DNA of 31,977 nucleotides from a virus: IMG/VR virus record IMGVR_UViG_3300037325_000455, positions 1 to 31,977 of that record. One strand, 5' to 3'. The notes under the pieces were generated by a model. It ran no database searches and was not told where the DNA came from. It was given only the letters and a program-made list of their open reading frames with translations. Positions 1-4,586 of this stretch are shown piece by piece (position 1 is the stretch's first letter; each line of letters begins with the position of its first letter). A program made the translations under genes and the position numbers.

Positions 1-641
1 ATTTTTCTACCCTTATGATATCCAATTGGAATATCACAATTATTCTTAATTTTCATGCTATGGATACCATTGGTTATCCACATTGTCCCAAATTGGGAAT
101 TACCTGCGCCAAGTTGGCTTATCGCGGCCTTTTCTCCAATAATTTTTTTTGATATAGAGGAATGACTGATTCCTTTGAATGTATGGCGCTTATCGCCAAA
201 TAGTTTTTCACCATTTCTAACTCTTTTATTATTCCGATCAGTCGCCATCTTACTCATTTTTTCTTTGAATATTGGGTCGGACTGGTATTTTTCACCTATG
301 ACTAAATTAGCGGCATCTGCGGCTCTAACTCTAGTATCATAAGAGTAATTTAGGTTTGCATATCCCCAACCTCCTTGACCACCAAGCTTTAGATTGTATG
401 TATTGGCTTCAGCCAAGAACTCTTCATTAACTAGTTCTGCTTCTTTAGCATACATTGATTCTACAGTCTCAAAAACAAAGAGAACTTCCTTATAAAAGTT
501 ATCTAAGCCATGTTTTTTAATAGAACTCTTTAGATACTTTCCTGAGCCCATATATCCGTCATCGAGATTTTTAGTCTTATGTGCCCCGATATATATCTTG
601 CTATTTATTTTGTTTGTAATCTTATAAATTATACAGTACAT
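1..641 (-). CDS. GIY-YIG homing endonuclease (Seg-like), 3' end cut by window edge
   Basis: The protein begins MYCIIYKITNKINSKIYIGA, a GIY-YIG nuclease module of the type found in T4 Seg endonucleases; the conserved pair appears here as YKI...YIG. The following GSGKYLKSSIKKHG segment also fits the family. Near the window edge the sequence GTMWITNGIHSMKI...GYHKGRK matches the C-terminal DNA-binding region common in phage homing endonucleases. I chose the start at 641 because GGAG lies seven bases upstream; an in-frame ATG at 653 has no such site. A TATAAATA late promoter lies at 659-666. The gene sits beside a tRNA cluster, a common place for such free-standing endonucleases. The stop codon lies outside the window. 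Confidence 0.85.
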   Translation of the reverse strand, partial: MYCIIYKITNKINSKIYIGAHKTKNLDDGYMGSGKYLKSSIKKHGLDNFYKEVLFVFETVESMYAKEAELVNEEFLAEANTYNLKLGGQGGWGYANLNYSYDTRVRAADAANLVIGEKYQSDPIFKEKMSKMATDRNNKRVRNGEKLFGDKRHTFKGISHSSISKKIIGEKAAISQLGAGNSQFGTMWITNGIHSMKIKNNCDIPIGYHKGRK

Positions 642-658
642 AGTTTTCTCCATGTACT

Positions 659-666
659 TATTTATA
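659..666 (-). promoter_or_regulatory. Late promoter TATAAATA
   Basis: An exact T4-type late promoter -10 element (TATAAATA on the minus strand) lies just upstream of the homing endonuclease ribosome-binding site. Late transcription would need gp55, which is encoded in this window. Confidence 0.6.
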
Positions 667-689
667 AGGTTCGAACTTCGAATGAGATG

Positions 690-771
690 TGCGACTGATC
701 GGGATCGAACCGATATGCCCGAAGACGTCAGATTTTGAGTCTGGTGTGTATACCTATTCCACCACAATCGC
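690..771 (-). tRNA. tRNA-Leu (anticodon CAA)
   Basis: A class II cloverleaf can be drawn. The acceptor stem GCGATTG pairs with CAGTCGC, and the D stem is GTG/CAC with GG in its loop. The anticodon loop CTCAAAA has T33 and anticodon CAA. There is a long variable arm, and a T arm ATCGG-TTCGATC-CCGAT. No CCA is encoded. The long variable arm agrees with a leucine identity. Confidence 0.9.
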
Positions 772-860
772 ATAAATTTTGGACCTTGTTGATTCAAGTA
801 CTGTTCGCCTTTACCAGGTTACTGAGTTATAAGATCCTTACCGGATCTTTGTCTTTTAGT

Positions 861-938
861 TGGTACCCTCGGCTGGATTCGAACCTGCACGACCTTCGTT
901 CTAAGCGAAGTACCTCATACCAATTGGGTTACGAGGGC
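861..938 (-). tRNA. tRNA with anticodon UAG, short variable loop
   Basis: The acceptor GCCCTCG pairs with CGAGGGT (G1-U72), the discriminator is A and CCA is encoded. The anticodon arm is a perfect CTTCG/CGAAG stem with loop CTTAGAA, giving anticodon UAG (codon CUA, leucine). The variable loop is only about five bases, so this is a class I tRNA, whereas bacterial and phage tRNA-Leu are normally class II. The T stem has one mismatch. The tRNA call is firm; the amino-acid identity is not. Confidence 0.8.
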
Positions 939-943
939 ATATT

Positions 944-1018
944 TGGCATCGCGTACGGGGCTCGAACCCGTCTACGCAGCGTGAAAGGCTGCTGACCTCA
1001 CCCGAAGTCGAACGCGAT
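944..1018 (-). tRNA. tRNA-Glu (anticodon UUC)
   Basis: The acceptor ATCGCGT pairs with ACGCGAT, discriminator G, CCA encoded. The D stem is GACT/GGTC, the anticodon arm is GCAGC-CTTTCAC-GCTGC with anticodon TTC, and the T arm is ACGGG-TTCGAGC-CCCGT. It lies five bases from the UAG tRNA and is probably cut from the same precursor. Confidence 0.9.
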
Positions 1019-1024
1019 ATAATT

Positions 1025-1114
1025 TGGTGGTCCCCCGAGGTTACGATCCTCTTGTCCAACCACCCACTTGTTTTTAGACGGCAGTTTTACAGACTGCTAG
1101 CGGGGATGGGAACC
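1025..1114 (-). tRNA. Atypical tRNA-Tyr-like RNA (anticodon GUA)
   Basis: The anticodon arm GCAGT-CTGTAAA-ACTGC reads GUA and resembles that of bacterial tRNA-Tyr, including the CCGTC that follows. An acceptor GGTTCCC/GGGGACC with discriminator A and CCA closes it. The D arm is reduced to about eight bases (CCCCGCTA). The variable region is about 28 bases. The T loop reads ATCGTAA instead of TTCGAAT, so the usual T54-A58 contact would be replaced by A54-T58. It may be a derived functional tRNA, a decaying one, or a tRNA mimic. Confidence 0.5.
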
Positions 1115-1116
1115 AA

Positions 1117-1187
1117 AGTCTATTCTAAAATGTACAAGCCGCGGGTGTTGCACCCCATGACGGTTCTGGTACATTTTAGAATAGACT
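1117..1187 (-). repeat. 19-bp perfect inverted repeat with structured 33-nt loop
   Basis: The arms 1117-1135 and 1169-1187 are perfectly complementary. The loop can form a further small stem (GGGTG/CACCC). It lies directly upstream of the Tyr-like RNA in transcription order, so it may be a processing site or a separate structured RNA. No protein-coding reading was found. Confidence 0.6.
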
Positions 1188-1189
1188 GA

Positions 1190-1380
1190 TCATATCTTTC
1201 AATGATCATTCTATGTCAGGGTCGAACCCTGACCAGATTTATTCAACTCCACAAAAGGAGTCTCCTTCCTACTGTACGCCCATTGCACGATTTTTAGAGT
1301 GTTCGTCCAGCTCTCGTTGCTGTTTTCACTGATTATATTGTTTCAATTGTTCGAACTGTTCATAAATTCCTTATTTGGCA
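1190..1380 (-). other. Transcribed leader of the tRNA operon, no gene assigned
   Basis: This stretch lies between the 1388-1416 promoter and the first RNA hairpin. It contains a stem-loop at 1215-1233 (GTCAGGG, loop of five, CCCTGAC) that resembles a shortened T arm, and a hairpin ACTCC/GGAGT. I could not build a tRNA from them. A start codon with a good ribosome-binding site leads only to a six-codon reading frame. Confidence 0.35.
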
Positions 1381-1387
1381 TGTGTTT

Positions 1388-1416
1388 ATTATAACACATC
1401 TAGTAATAAAAGTAAA
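1388..1416 (-). promoter_or_regulatory. Early-type promoter for the tRNA operon
   Basis: TTTACT, 17-base spacer, TATAAT preceded by TGT (extended -10). It would drive the tRNA block down to about position 690. The -35 element follows directly on a terminator hairpin. Confidence 0.8.
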
Positions 1417-1444
1417 CCCCCGGGTCCTTGTGGAGTCCGGGGGT
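1416..1444 (-). terminator. GC-rich hairpin running into a T-rich -35 element
   Basis: The arms 1416-1423 and 1437-1444 (ACCCCCGG/CCGGGGGT) form a hairpin. On the minus strand it is followed at once by TTTACTTTTATT, which is both a plausible U tract and the -35 region of the next promoter. Confidence 0.6.
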
Positions 1445-1467
1445 CTGAAGTTGATCTTAGATCTGGT

Positions 1468-1617
1468 TCAGGTACCCGGAATTCCGGTCTCATAATGACG
1501 TGTATTTAGGCTTACCGGTGCCCACACGATGGACGGCTGGTTGCCGATCGCATCAAACCCGCGGAGGCACGTGCCCACCGATAAGGTTTTTGTGTGTTTC
1601 ATCGAATCAAATTTCAT
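1468..1617 (-). CDS. Small hypothetical protein (49 aa)
   Basis: This open frame starts MKFDSMKHTKTLSVG and ends ETGIPGT. I do not recognise the product. It has no clear ribosome-binding site (only GATAGAAA), but an exact late promoter lies at 1655-1662 and a terminator-like hairpin at 1416-1444, so it has the layout of a one-gene unit. An internal ATG gives a 44-aa version. The GC-rich sequence could instead be another structured RNA. Confidence 0.4.
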   Translation of the reverse strand: MKFDSMKHTKTLSVGTCLRGFDAIGNQPSIVWAPVSLNTRHYETGIPGT

Positions 1618-1654
1618 ACAATTTTCTATCTAAATCTCTTTGTTTGTTATAGCT

Positions 1655-1662
1655 TATTTATA
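1655..1662 (-). promoter_or_regulatory. Late promoter TATAAATA
   Basis: An exact T4-type late -10 element on the minus strand, about 38 bases before the 49-aa reading frame. Confidence 0.55.
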
Positions 1663-1690
1663 CATCTAAAACTTAGGGTTTTAGAAAAAC

Positions 1691-1780
1691 TTATCAGGTA
1701 GTAACGTGGAATCGAACCACATACCCAGCCCGGCGGGTAACAACCATGTTACGGTGATCAGCCGTTATACTACCTGATAA
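1691..1780 (-). ncRNA. tRNA-like RNA with a 13-bp terminal stem
   Basis: The ends 1691-1703 and 1768-1780 pair perfectly over 13 bp, longer than a 7-bp acceptor. Inside is a canonical T arm (TGTGG-TTCGATT-CCACG). The rest folds as short hairpins: CGG-CTGATCA-CCG, GTAAC-ATGGTT-GTTAC and CCC...GGG. I cannot fit a normal D arm plus anticodon arm: the first hairpin would give anticodon GAU and the second GGU with a six-base loop. The promoter at 1797-1825 directly precedes it, and a T-rich stretch follows its 3' end. Confidence 0.5.
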
Positions 1781-1796
1781 ATCATCCTAAGTTTCT

Positions 1797-1825
1797 ATTA
1801 TAACACAGTTCACAATAAAAGTAAA
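1797..1825 (-). promoter_or_regulatory. Early-type promoter of the 1691-1780 RNA
   Basis: TTTACT, 17 bases, TATAAT. The next element downstream is the tRNA-like RNA, with no reading frame between. Confidence 0.75.
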
Positions 1826-1828
1826 AAC

Positions 1829-1981
1829 ATTTTTGTGTGGTAGCGAAAGGATTTGAACCTTTCTCACCCGTCTGCGTTAGACGGATCGATGTGCTCCCCC
1901 AGTAAGAATTTTATCCGGTGTACTTTCGGAATTCTTACTAGACTTTTCGATTGCCTCTCCAAGAGGCTACCACACAAAAAT
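1829..1981 (-). ncRNA. tRNA-like RNA with a 16-bp terminal stem and internal hairpin
   Basis: The ends 1829-1844 and 1966-1981 pair over 16 bp. A T arm (AAAGG-TTCAAAT-CCTTT) lies at 1845-1863, and a long variable-arm-like hairpin (CCGTC/GACGG) before it suggests a class II tRNA ancestry. A 10-bp hairpin (1901-1910 with 1930-1939) sits where an anticodon loop would be expected: the flanking CTAGT/ACTGG could be an anticodon stem with a 33-base loop. It has its own promoter at 2017-2045. It may be an interrupted tRNA or a derived RNA. Confidence 0.5.
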
Positions 1982-2016
1982 ATTTTATTATCTAACCGTT
2001 CCCCTGAACATAAGTT

Positions 2017-2045
2017 ATTATAACACATTCAACAATAAAAGTAAA
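2017..2045 (-). promoter_or_regulatory. Early-type promoter of the 1829-1981 RNA
   Basis: TTTACT, 17 bases, TATAAT. Its transcript would begin with the same leader (AACTTATGTTCAGGGGAACG) as the next promoter upstream, at 2203-2231. Confidence 0.75.
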
Positions 2046-2111
2046 AACATTTTGGGAGATTGGTCCGAAGCTGGTGACTAAACCAATCTTCTTCCTGTTG
2101 CGTTCTTTTTT
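2034..2111. repeat. 78-bp direct repeat, copy 1
   Basis: This is identical to 3055-3132 except for two bases. The unit holds part of an early promoter and the hairpin formed by 2058-2064 with 2082-2088. Confidence 0.85.
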
Positions 2112-2170
2112 GGCGCTCCGGTGGCGTTTCTGCCCGGCGGATACTAAACAACAAGACTAACCAATCTCCC
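2054..2170 (-). ncRNA. Structured RNA with an 11-bp terminal stem
   Basis: The ends 2054-2064 and 2160-2170 pair perfectly. The 3' strand can instead pair with an internal copy at 2082-2088, so two folds compete. The middle is GC-rich with CCGG and GGCGC elements. No T arm of the GTTCGA type is present, so I do not call a tRNA. The promoter at 2203-2231 precedes it and the next promoter follows it, so it looks like a one-RNA transcription unit. Confidence 0.45.
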
Positions 2171-2202
2171 TAAATATTCTTCCGTTCCCCTGAACATAAG
2201 TT

Positions 2203-2231
2203 ATTATAACACATCCGACAATAAAAGTAAA
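2203..2231 (-). promoter_or_regulatory. Early-type promoter of the 2054-2170 RNA
   Basis: TTTACT, 17 bases, TATAAT. The -35 overlaps the end of the terminator hairpin 2228-2293. Confidence 0.75.
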
Positions 2232-2293
2232 GAGTGGGTAGCCTCTACCATTTATCACAGTAGCTGTACCTTGTACACCAGTCCCACTCTTTA
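2228..2293 (-). terminator. Long hairpin ending at a -35 element
   Basis: The arms 2228-2238 and 2283-2293 (11 bp) close a 44-base loop that itself contains GGTAG/CTACC and ACAG/CTGT stems. The descending arm ends CTCTTTACTTTTATT, so the T-rich tail is the -35 of the next promoter. It may also be a small structured RNA of its own. Confidence 0.5.
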
Positions 2294-2444
2294 TAAGAAG
2301 TGCCGCTAAAACATAGGGATTTTTACCCCGCATTTTCTTCTGGACTTTAGGCCCAGACACTGTGTACACAGTAAGGAACGCCAGCGGCCGACGTTCTGCA
2401 TTTACTTTCGGTTCATGACTCCCGATCAATTCTAAAATTCTTGA
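2294..2444 (-). other. Probable structured noncoding stretch
   Basis: Several short stems are visible (TCTGG/CCAGA around a nine-base loop, the palindrome ACTGTGTACACAGT, and GGG...CCC). A 90-codon open frame crosses this stretch but runs on through the terminator hairpin and a promoter, so I do not accept it as a gene. It is most likely part of the same transcript as the conserved RNA at 2445-2547. Confidence 0.35.
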
Positions 2445-2547
2445 AGGAATACACGGCGCCTACTGGGGTGCAACCCGTCTAGCTTCTGTCCTTCTTGCAG
2501 TTTTTCCGCCAATAACAACTTTCTTTACCCTACTGGACCGACTTCCT
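2445..2547 (-). ncRNA. Conserved structured RNA, copy A
   Basis: This is homologous to 3387-3507. Both share GGCGCCGTGTATTCC, AGGACAGAAGCTAG, a GCGG...CTGC stem and CCAGTAGGGTAA. The closing stem is AGGAA/TTCCT here (2543-2547 with 2445-2449) and TGATAGG/CCTATCA in the other copy, so both bases of the pairs changed together. The central insert differs in sequence and length. That pattern indicates a selected RNA structure. I do not recognise the family. It lies downstream of the 47-aa gene. Confidence 0.6.
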
Positions 2548-2681
2548 CTCGTAATCGTCACCTTTCGGTGAAGACCGCGGGCTCTGCCACGGCTCGGTTT
2601 TCATCTACTCTAGTACTTGTTGTTATCTTAGTTTCTATATCTACTTAATCTATAATATGAGTAAATGTTAAAGTTTACATA

Positions 2682-2825
2682 TCATCCCACGTTGGGGTAT
2701 ATGGGCTTGATCGGGTGAATATATTTACCCCAGCGACCGTATTCATAGAGACAAATCCACCAGCCAGGGCGGTCTCCGGAGGGAATCCAAGCAACCACAA
2801 ATTGATCCATCATATTTTTGTTCAT
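2682..2825 (-). CDS. Small hypothetical protein (47 aa), Trp/Gly/Pro-rich
   Basis: The reading frame starts MNKNMMDQFVVAWIPSGDRP and ends IKPIYPNVG. I do not recognise it. It has no membrane segment or signal peptide. The promoter at 2831-2859 puts its TATAAT only five bases before this ATG, so the message would be leaderless or the internal ATG at 2813 (43 aa) is used. It is one of a run of tiny genes with private promoters. Confidence 0.55.
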   Translation of the reverse strand: MNKNMMDQFVVAWIPSGDRPGWWICLYEYGRWGKYIHPIKPIYPNVG

Positions 2826-2830
2826 AAGTT

Positions 2831-2859
2831 ATTATAACACATCTAGTAATAAAAGTAAA
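2831..2859 (-). promoter_or_regulatory. Early-type promoter of the 47-aa gene
   Basis: TTTACT, 17 bases, TATAAT, ending five bases from the ATG at 2825. Confidence 0.75.
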
Positions 2860-2860
2860 A

Positions 2861-3010
2861 TCAGTCTTGAACAACTTCGAAAAAGACAGACACATCAAGA
2901 TTGGTTTGCTCTGCTTCTAGCATCAAGTCCTGTGCGTCTACTTCGGACAGGGAATCAGCAACAACAGTTCTGGATAAGGTATTGTCGTTGAAGGCGATGA
3001 CTGAAAACAT
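2861..3010 (-). CDS. Small acidic hypothetical protein (49 aa)
   Basis: The frame starts MFSVIAFNDNTLSRTVVADS and ends FFEVVQD. AAGGA lies seven bases upstream of the start and the promoter 3038-3066 precedes it, so expression is well supported although the function is unknown. The protein is acidic and soluble, with no membrane segment. The stop codon lies one base beyond the next promoter (2831-2859). Confidence 0.7.
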   Translation of the reverse strand: MFSVIAFNDNTLSRTVVADSLSEVDAQDLMLEAEQTNLDVSVFFEVVQD

Positions 3011-3037
3011 TTTGTGATCCTTGGTTGGTATGTGTTT

Positions 3038-3066
3038 ATTATAACACAGATGAGAATAAAAGTAAA
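3038..3066 (-). promoter_or_regulatory. Early-type promoter of the 49-aa gene
   Basis: TTTACT, 17 bases, TATAAT, followed by the leader ACACATACCAACCAAGGA, which is shared with the 61-aa gene promoter at 20628-20656 and nearly shared with two others. Confidence 0.8.
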
Positions 3067-3132
3067 AACATTTTGTGAGATTGGTCCGAAGCTGGTGACT
3101 AAACCAATCTTCATCCTGTTGCGTTCTTTTTT
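3055..3132. repeat. 78-bp direct repeat, copy 2
   Basis: This has two mismatches to 2034-2111. Read on the minus strand it runs from the stop codon of the 55-aa membrane protein through a hairpin (GATTGGT/ACCAATC) into a T-rich -35 element, so it works as a terminator-promoter cassette. Confidence 0.85.
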
Positions 3133-3298
3133 AATTTACAAAAATATTAATTAGTATAAGCAAAGACGGCATAGAAAACGATAATGCTAGTGCCCAAAAT
3201 AAAGAACTTTTATACCAAGGAGTATATTCAAGTCCAAGAATGCCACATAGTTCTTTTTCAGACATCTTACTAACATCAATATAGTGTATTGTTTTCAT
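3131..3298 (-). CDS. Small membrane protein (55 aa)
   Basis: The frame starts MKTIHYIDVSKMSEKELCGI. The second half (about residues 31-54, SSLFWALALSFSMPSLLILI) is one hydrophobic membrane-spanning segment, leaving a soluble N-terminal tail. GGAAA lies upstream of the start. No homologue is recognised. The stop codon falls inside the direct repeat. Confidence 0.65.
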   Translation of the reverse strand: MKTIHYIDVSKMSEKELCGILGLEYTPWYKSSLFWALALSFSMPSLLILINIFVN

Positions 3299-3386
3299 AT
3301 TCTTTTTCCATAGTTTTTAATCAGGTAATAACTTTTACCTGGTGCTTCTGCAATGCTACTATATAACACTATCATATTCAATATGG

Positions 3387-3507
3387 TGATAGGAATACAC
3401 GGCGCCAAGTCTATGCCACAAGGGCTAAAACCTAGCTTCTGTCCTATCAGCAGCAGTTTCCGCCGATAATAACTTTCCTTACCCTACTGGTCCGACTTTA
3501 CCTATCA
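3387..3507 (-). ncRNA. Conserved structured RNA, copy B
   Basis: This second copy of the RNA family at 2445-2547 is closed by TGATAGG/CCTATCA (3501-3507 with 3387-3393). The shared block GGAATACACGGCGCC occupies 3392-3406 on the plus strand, and CTAGCTTCTGTCCT 3432-3445. The GCGG-AAA-CTGC stem is kept with a shorter loop than in copy A. It lies downstream of the 3505-3756 unit in the same transcript, as copy A lies downstream of the 47-aa gene. Confidence 0.6.
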
Positions 3508-3585
3508 TCTATCAAAGTTTGTGCATTGAGCACAGGCAGTAATTGTATGAGCTGGGATAATTCTTTCTGGGATGATAAAGCTAGT
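3505..3585 (-). pseudogene. Truncated paralogue of the 3812-4015 gene, start codon lost
   Basis: The frame reads TSFIIPERIIPAHTITACAQ and ends NFDR. It matches the N-terminus of the neighbouring gene (TSFIIPERIIPAQTITACGH) almost residue for residue. The intact gene has AAAAATGACC at its start; here it is AAAAAGACT, so one T is missing and there is no start codon. The frame is continuous with the 50-aa gene upstream except for its TAA at 3604. It could be dead, or made only by stop read-through. Confidence 0.6.
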
Positions 3586-3603
3586 CTTTTTGTTATTTGC
3601 GAT

Positions 3604-3756
3604 TTACACAAGTTCTGCTTCAAAAACCTCGGCGTATACGCTAGCATAAAGCTGGTTGTCGATAATCTGACCGCCGTAGCACACTGCATACAACTCTGCA
3701 CAAGCCTTGACCGTAAATTTTATGACTTTGCCGCTGGAAGTGATAAGAATGTACAT
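3604..3756 (-). CDS. Small hypothetical protein (50 aa)
   Basis: The frame starts MYILITSSGKVIKFTVKACA and ends EVFEAELV. GGAAA lies seven bases upstream and the promoter 3780-3808 precedes it. I do not recognise it. It is probably a compact alpha-beta protein without a membrane segment. Its TAA is followed in frame by the start-less paralogue fragment at 3505-3585. Confidence 0.65.
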   Translation of the reverse strand: MYILITSSGKVIKFTVKACAELYAVCYGGQIIDNQLYASVYAEVFEAELV

Positions 3757-3779
3757 TTATGTTTCCGTGTTGATAAGTT

Positions 3780-3808
3780 ATTATATCACAGCCCAGAATA
3801 AAAGTAAA
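3780..3808 (-). promoter_or_regulatory. Early-type promoter of the 50-aa gene
   Basis: TTTACT, 17 bases, GATATAAT. It overlaps the region just after the 67-aa gene stop. Confidence 0.7.
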
Positions 3809-3811
3809 ACT

Positions 3812-4015
3812 TTACACAAGTGCCGGGCACATGATCCAGATAGTTTTCTCTGGATCGAATTTGAGAAAGTCAAAATATTCTCCGTTCGACCTCCAGTGCC
3901 CGCAGGCCTGATAGTTGCCCCAAGGACCAAGATCAGTTTCATAGTGGGGACAATGACCACATGCAGTAATGGTCTGAGCCGGGATAATTCTTTCCGGGAT
4001 AATAAAGCTGGTCAT
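3812..4015 (-). CDS. Hypothetical protein (67 aa) with Cys/His pairs
   Basis: I start it at MTSFIIPERIIPAQTITACG because AGGA lies nine bases upstream and because the paralogous fragment at 3505-3585 begins at the same point; a longer frame starts at 4051. It contains CGHCPH and, about 20 residues later, CGHW, a spacing that could bind zinc. The product is not recognised. It lies downstream of the 70-aa gene and is probably co-transcribed from the 4266-4294 promoter. Confidence 0.6.
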   Translation of the reverse strand: MTSFIIPERIIPAQTITACGHCPHYETDLGPWGNYQACGHWRSNGEYFDFLKFDPEKTIWIMCPALV

Positions 4016-4047
4016 TTTTGATATTCCTGGTTTAAAACGAGTTCTTA

Positions 4048-4260
4048 TCAAGTAAAAAATAGCATACCAGAGTCGTGCTTAAATAGGCTTATGGGTCTAT
4101 TATTAATTTTAGCAAAACTATAGTAATAGCAATCTTTCAGTACTTCATCAAAACAATTTCTTAACTTACAAGCATTCAATATGAATCCATTACAACTCAC
4201 CTTGTTATTAGCAAAATAGTATTGGGGACCGCTGTAAGTCTGTATAACTAATGTTTTCAT
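4048..4260 (-). CDS. Hypothetical protein (70 aa)
   Basis: The frame starts MKTLVIQTYSGPQYYFANNK. It is rich in Tyr, Phe and Cys and has no membrane segment. The promoter 4266-4294 ends five bases before the ATG, so the message would be leaderless or nearly so. No homologue is recognised. Confidence 0.6.
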   Translation of the reverse strand: MKTLVIQTYSGPQYYFANNKVSCNGFILNACKLRNCFDEVLKDCYYYSFAKINNRPISLFKHDSGMLFFT

Positions 4261-4265
4261 GATTT

Positions 4266-4294
4266 ATTATACCACAAGCAAGAATAAAAGTAAA
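4266..4294 (-). promoter_or_regulatory. Early-type promoter of the 70-aa gene
   Basis: TTTACT, 17 bases, TATAAT, five bases from the start codon. Confidence 0.75.
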
Positions 4295-4299
4295 ATCAT

Positions 4300-4455
4300 G
4301 TGTGAGCGTCGCTTGTAGAGTGTCTAGGTCAACATCGGCTAAAGCATAAACCCGCTTAAATAGCGGCTAAGACTGTCCTAGGCATGCCTCAAGAGTACTA
4401 GTCGACCACTCAAGAAAGCATGGTTACATTACAAATAACCAGCAACTGGGGAACA
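4300..4455 (-). ncRNA. Probable structured noncoding RNA
   Basis: This lies directly behind the promoter at 4462-4496 and holds no reading frame longer than about ten codons from an ATG. Stems are visible: GGTTA/TAACC, CATGC/GCATG enclosing GAGT/ACTC, CCGC/GCGG with a seven-base loop, and CTAGG/CCTAG closing the last part. No ribosome-binding site was seen. It ends before the next promoter at 4266-4294. Confidence 0.45.
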
Positions 4456-4461
4456 TAGTCT

Positions 4462-4496
4462 ATTATATCCAGAAAAACTTTACTCCGAAATAAACT
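4462..4496 (-). promoter_or_regulatory. Box-type (probable middle) promoter
   Basis: AGTTTAT, exactly 22 bases, TATAAT. Its only downstream target is the 4300-4455 RNA. Confidence 0.6.
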
Positions 4497-4537
4497 GGTG
4501 TAACACATTGTAATGATGAATTGACTGTTTATACTTC

Positions 4538-4572
4538 TTCGGGTACCTAAAAATAACTTCTAGGTACCCGAA
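4538..4572 (-). terminator. 12-bp hairpin after the gp41 transcription unit
   Basis: The arms 4538-4549 and 4561-4572 (TTCGGGTACCTA/TAGGTACCCGAA) close an 11-base loop just downstream of the 68-aa gene. The tail is not strongly T-rich, so it may stabilise the 3' end as much as terminate. Confidence 0.5.
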
Positions 4573-4586
4573 TAATATTCTAAAGG

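Noticed and set aside
735-995. 86-codon plus-strand open frame
   Set aside because: It lies across three tRNA-type genes on the other strand.
1190-1380. Small gene continuing past an in-frame TGA
   Set aside because: The frame is open for about 45 codons after a six-codon frame, but needs stop read-through; no support.
2157-2429. 90-codon open frame on the minus strand
   Set aside because: It runs through a terminator hairpin and a complete promoter, has no ribosome-binding site, and covers a stretch full of stems; better explained as noncoding RNA.
2445-3507. RNase P RNA or group I intron
   Set aside because: Short strings such as GGAAAGT and ACAGAA recall RNase P, but the pairing that should join them is missing; the P, Q, R, S elements of group I introns are absent.
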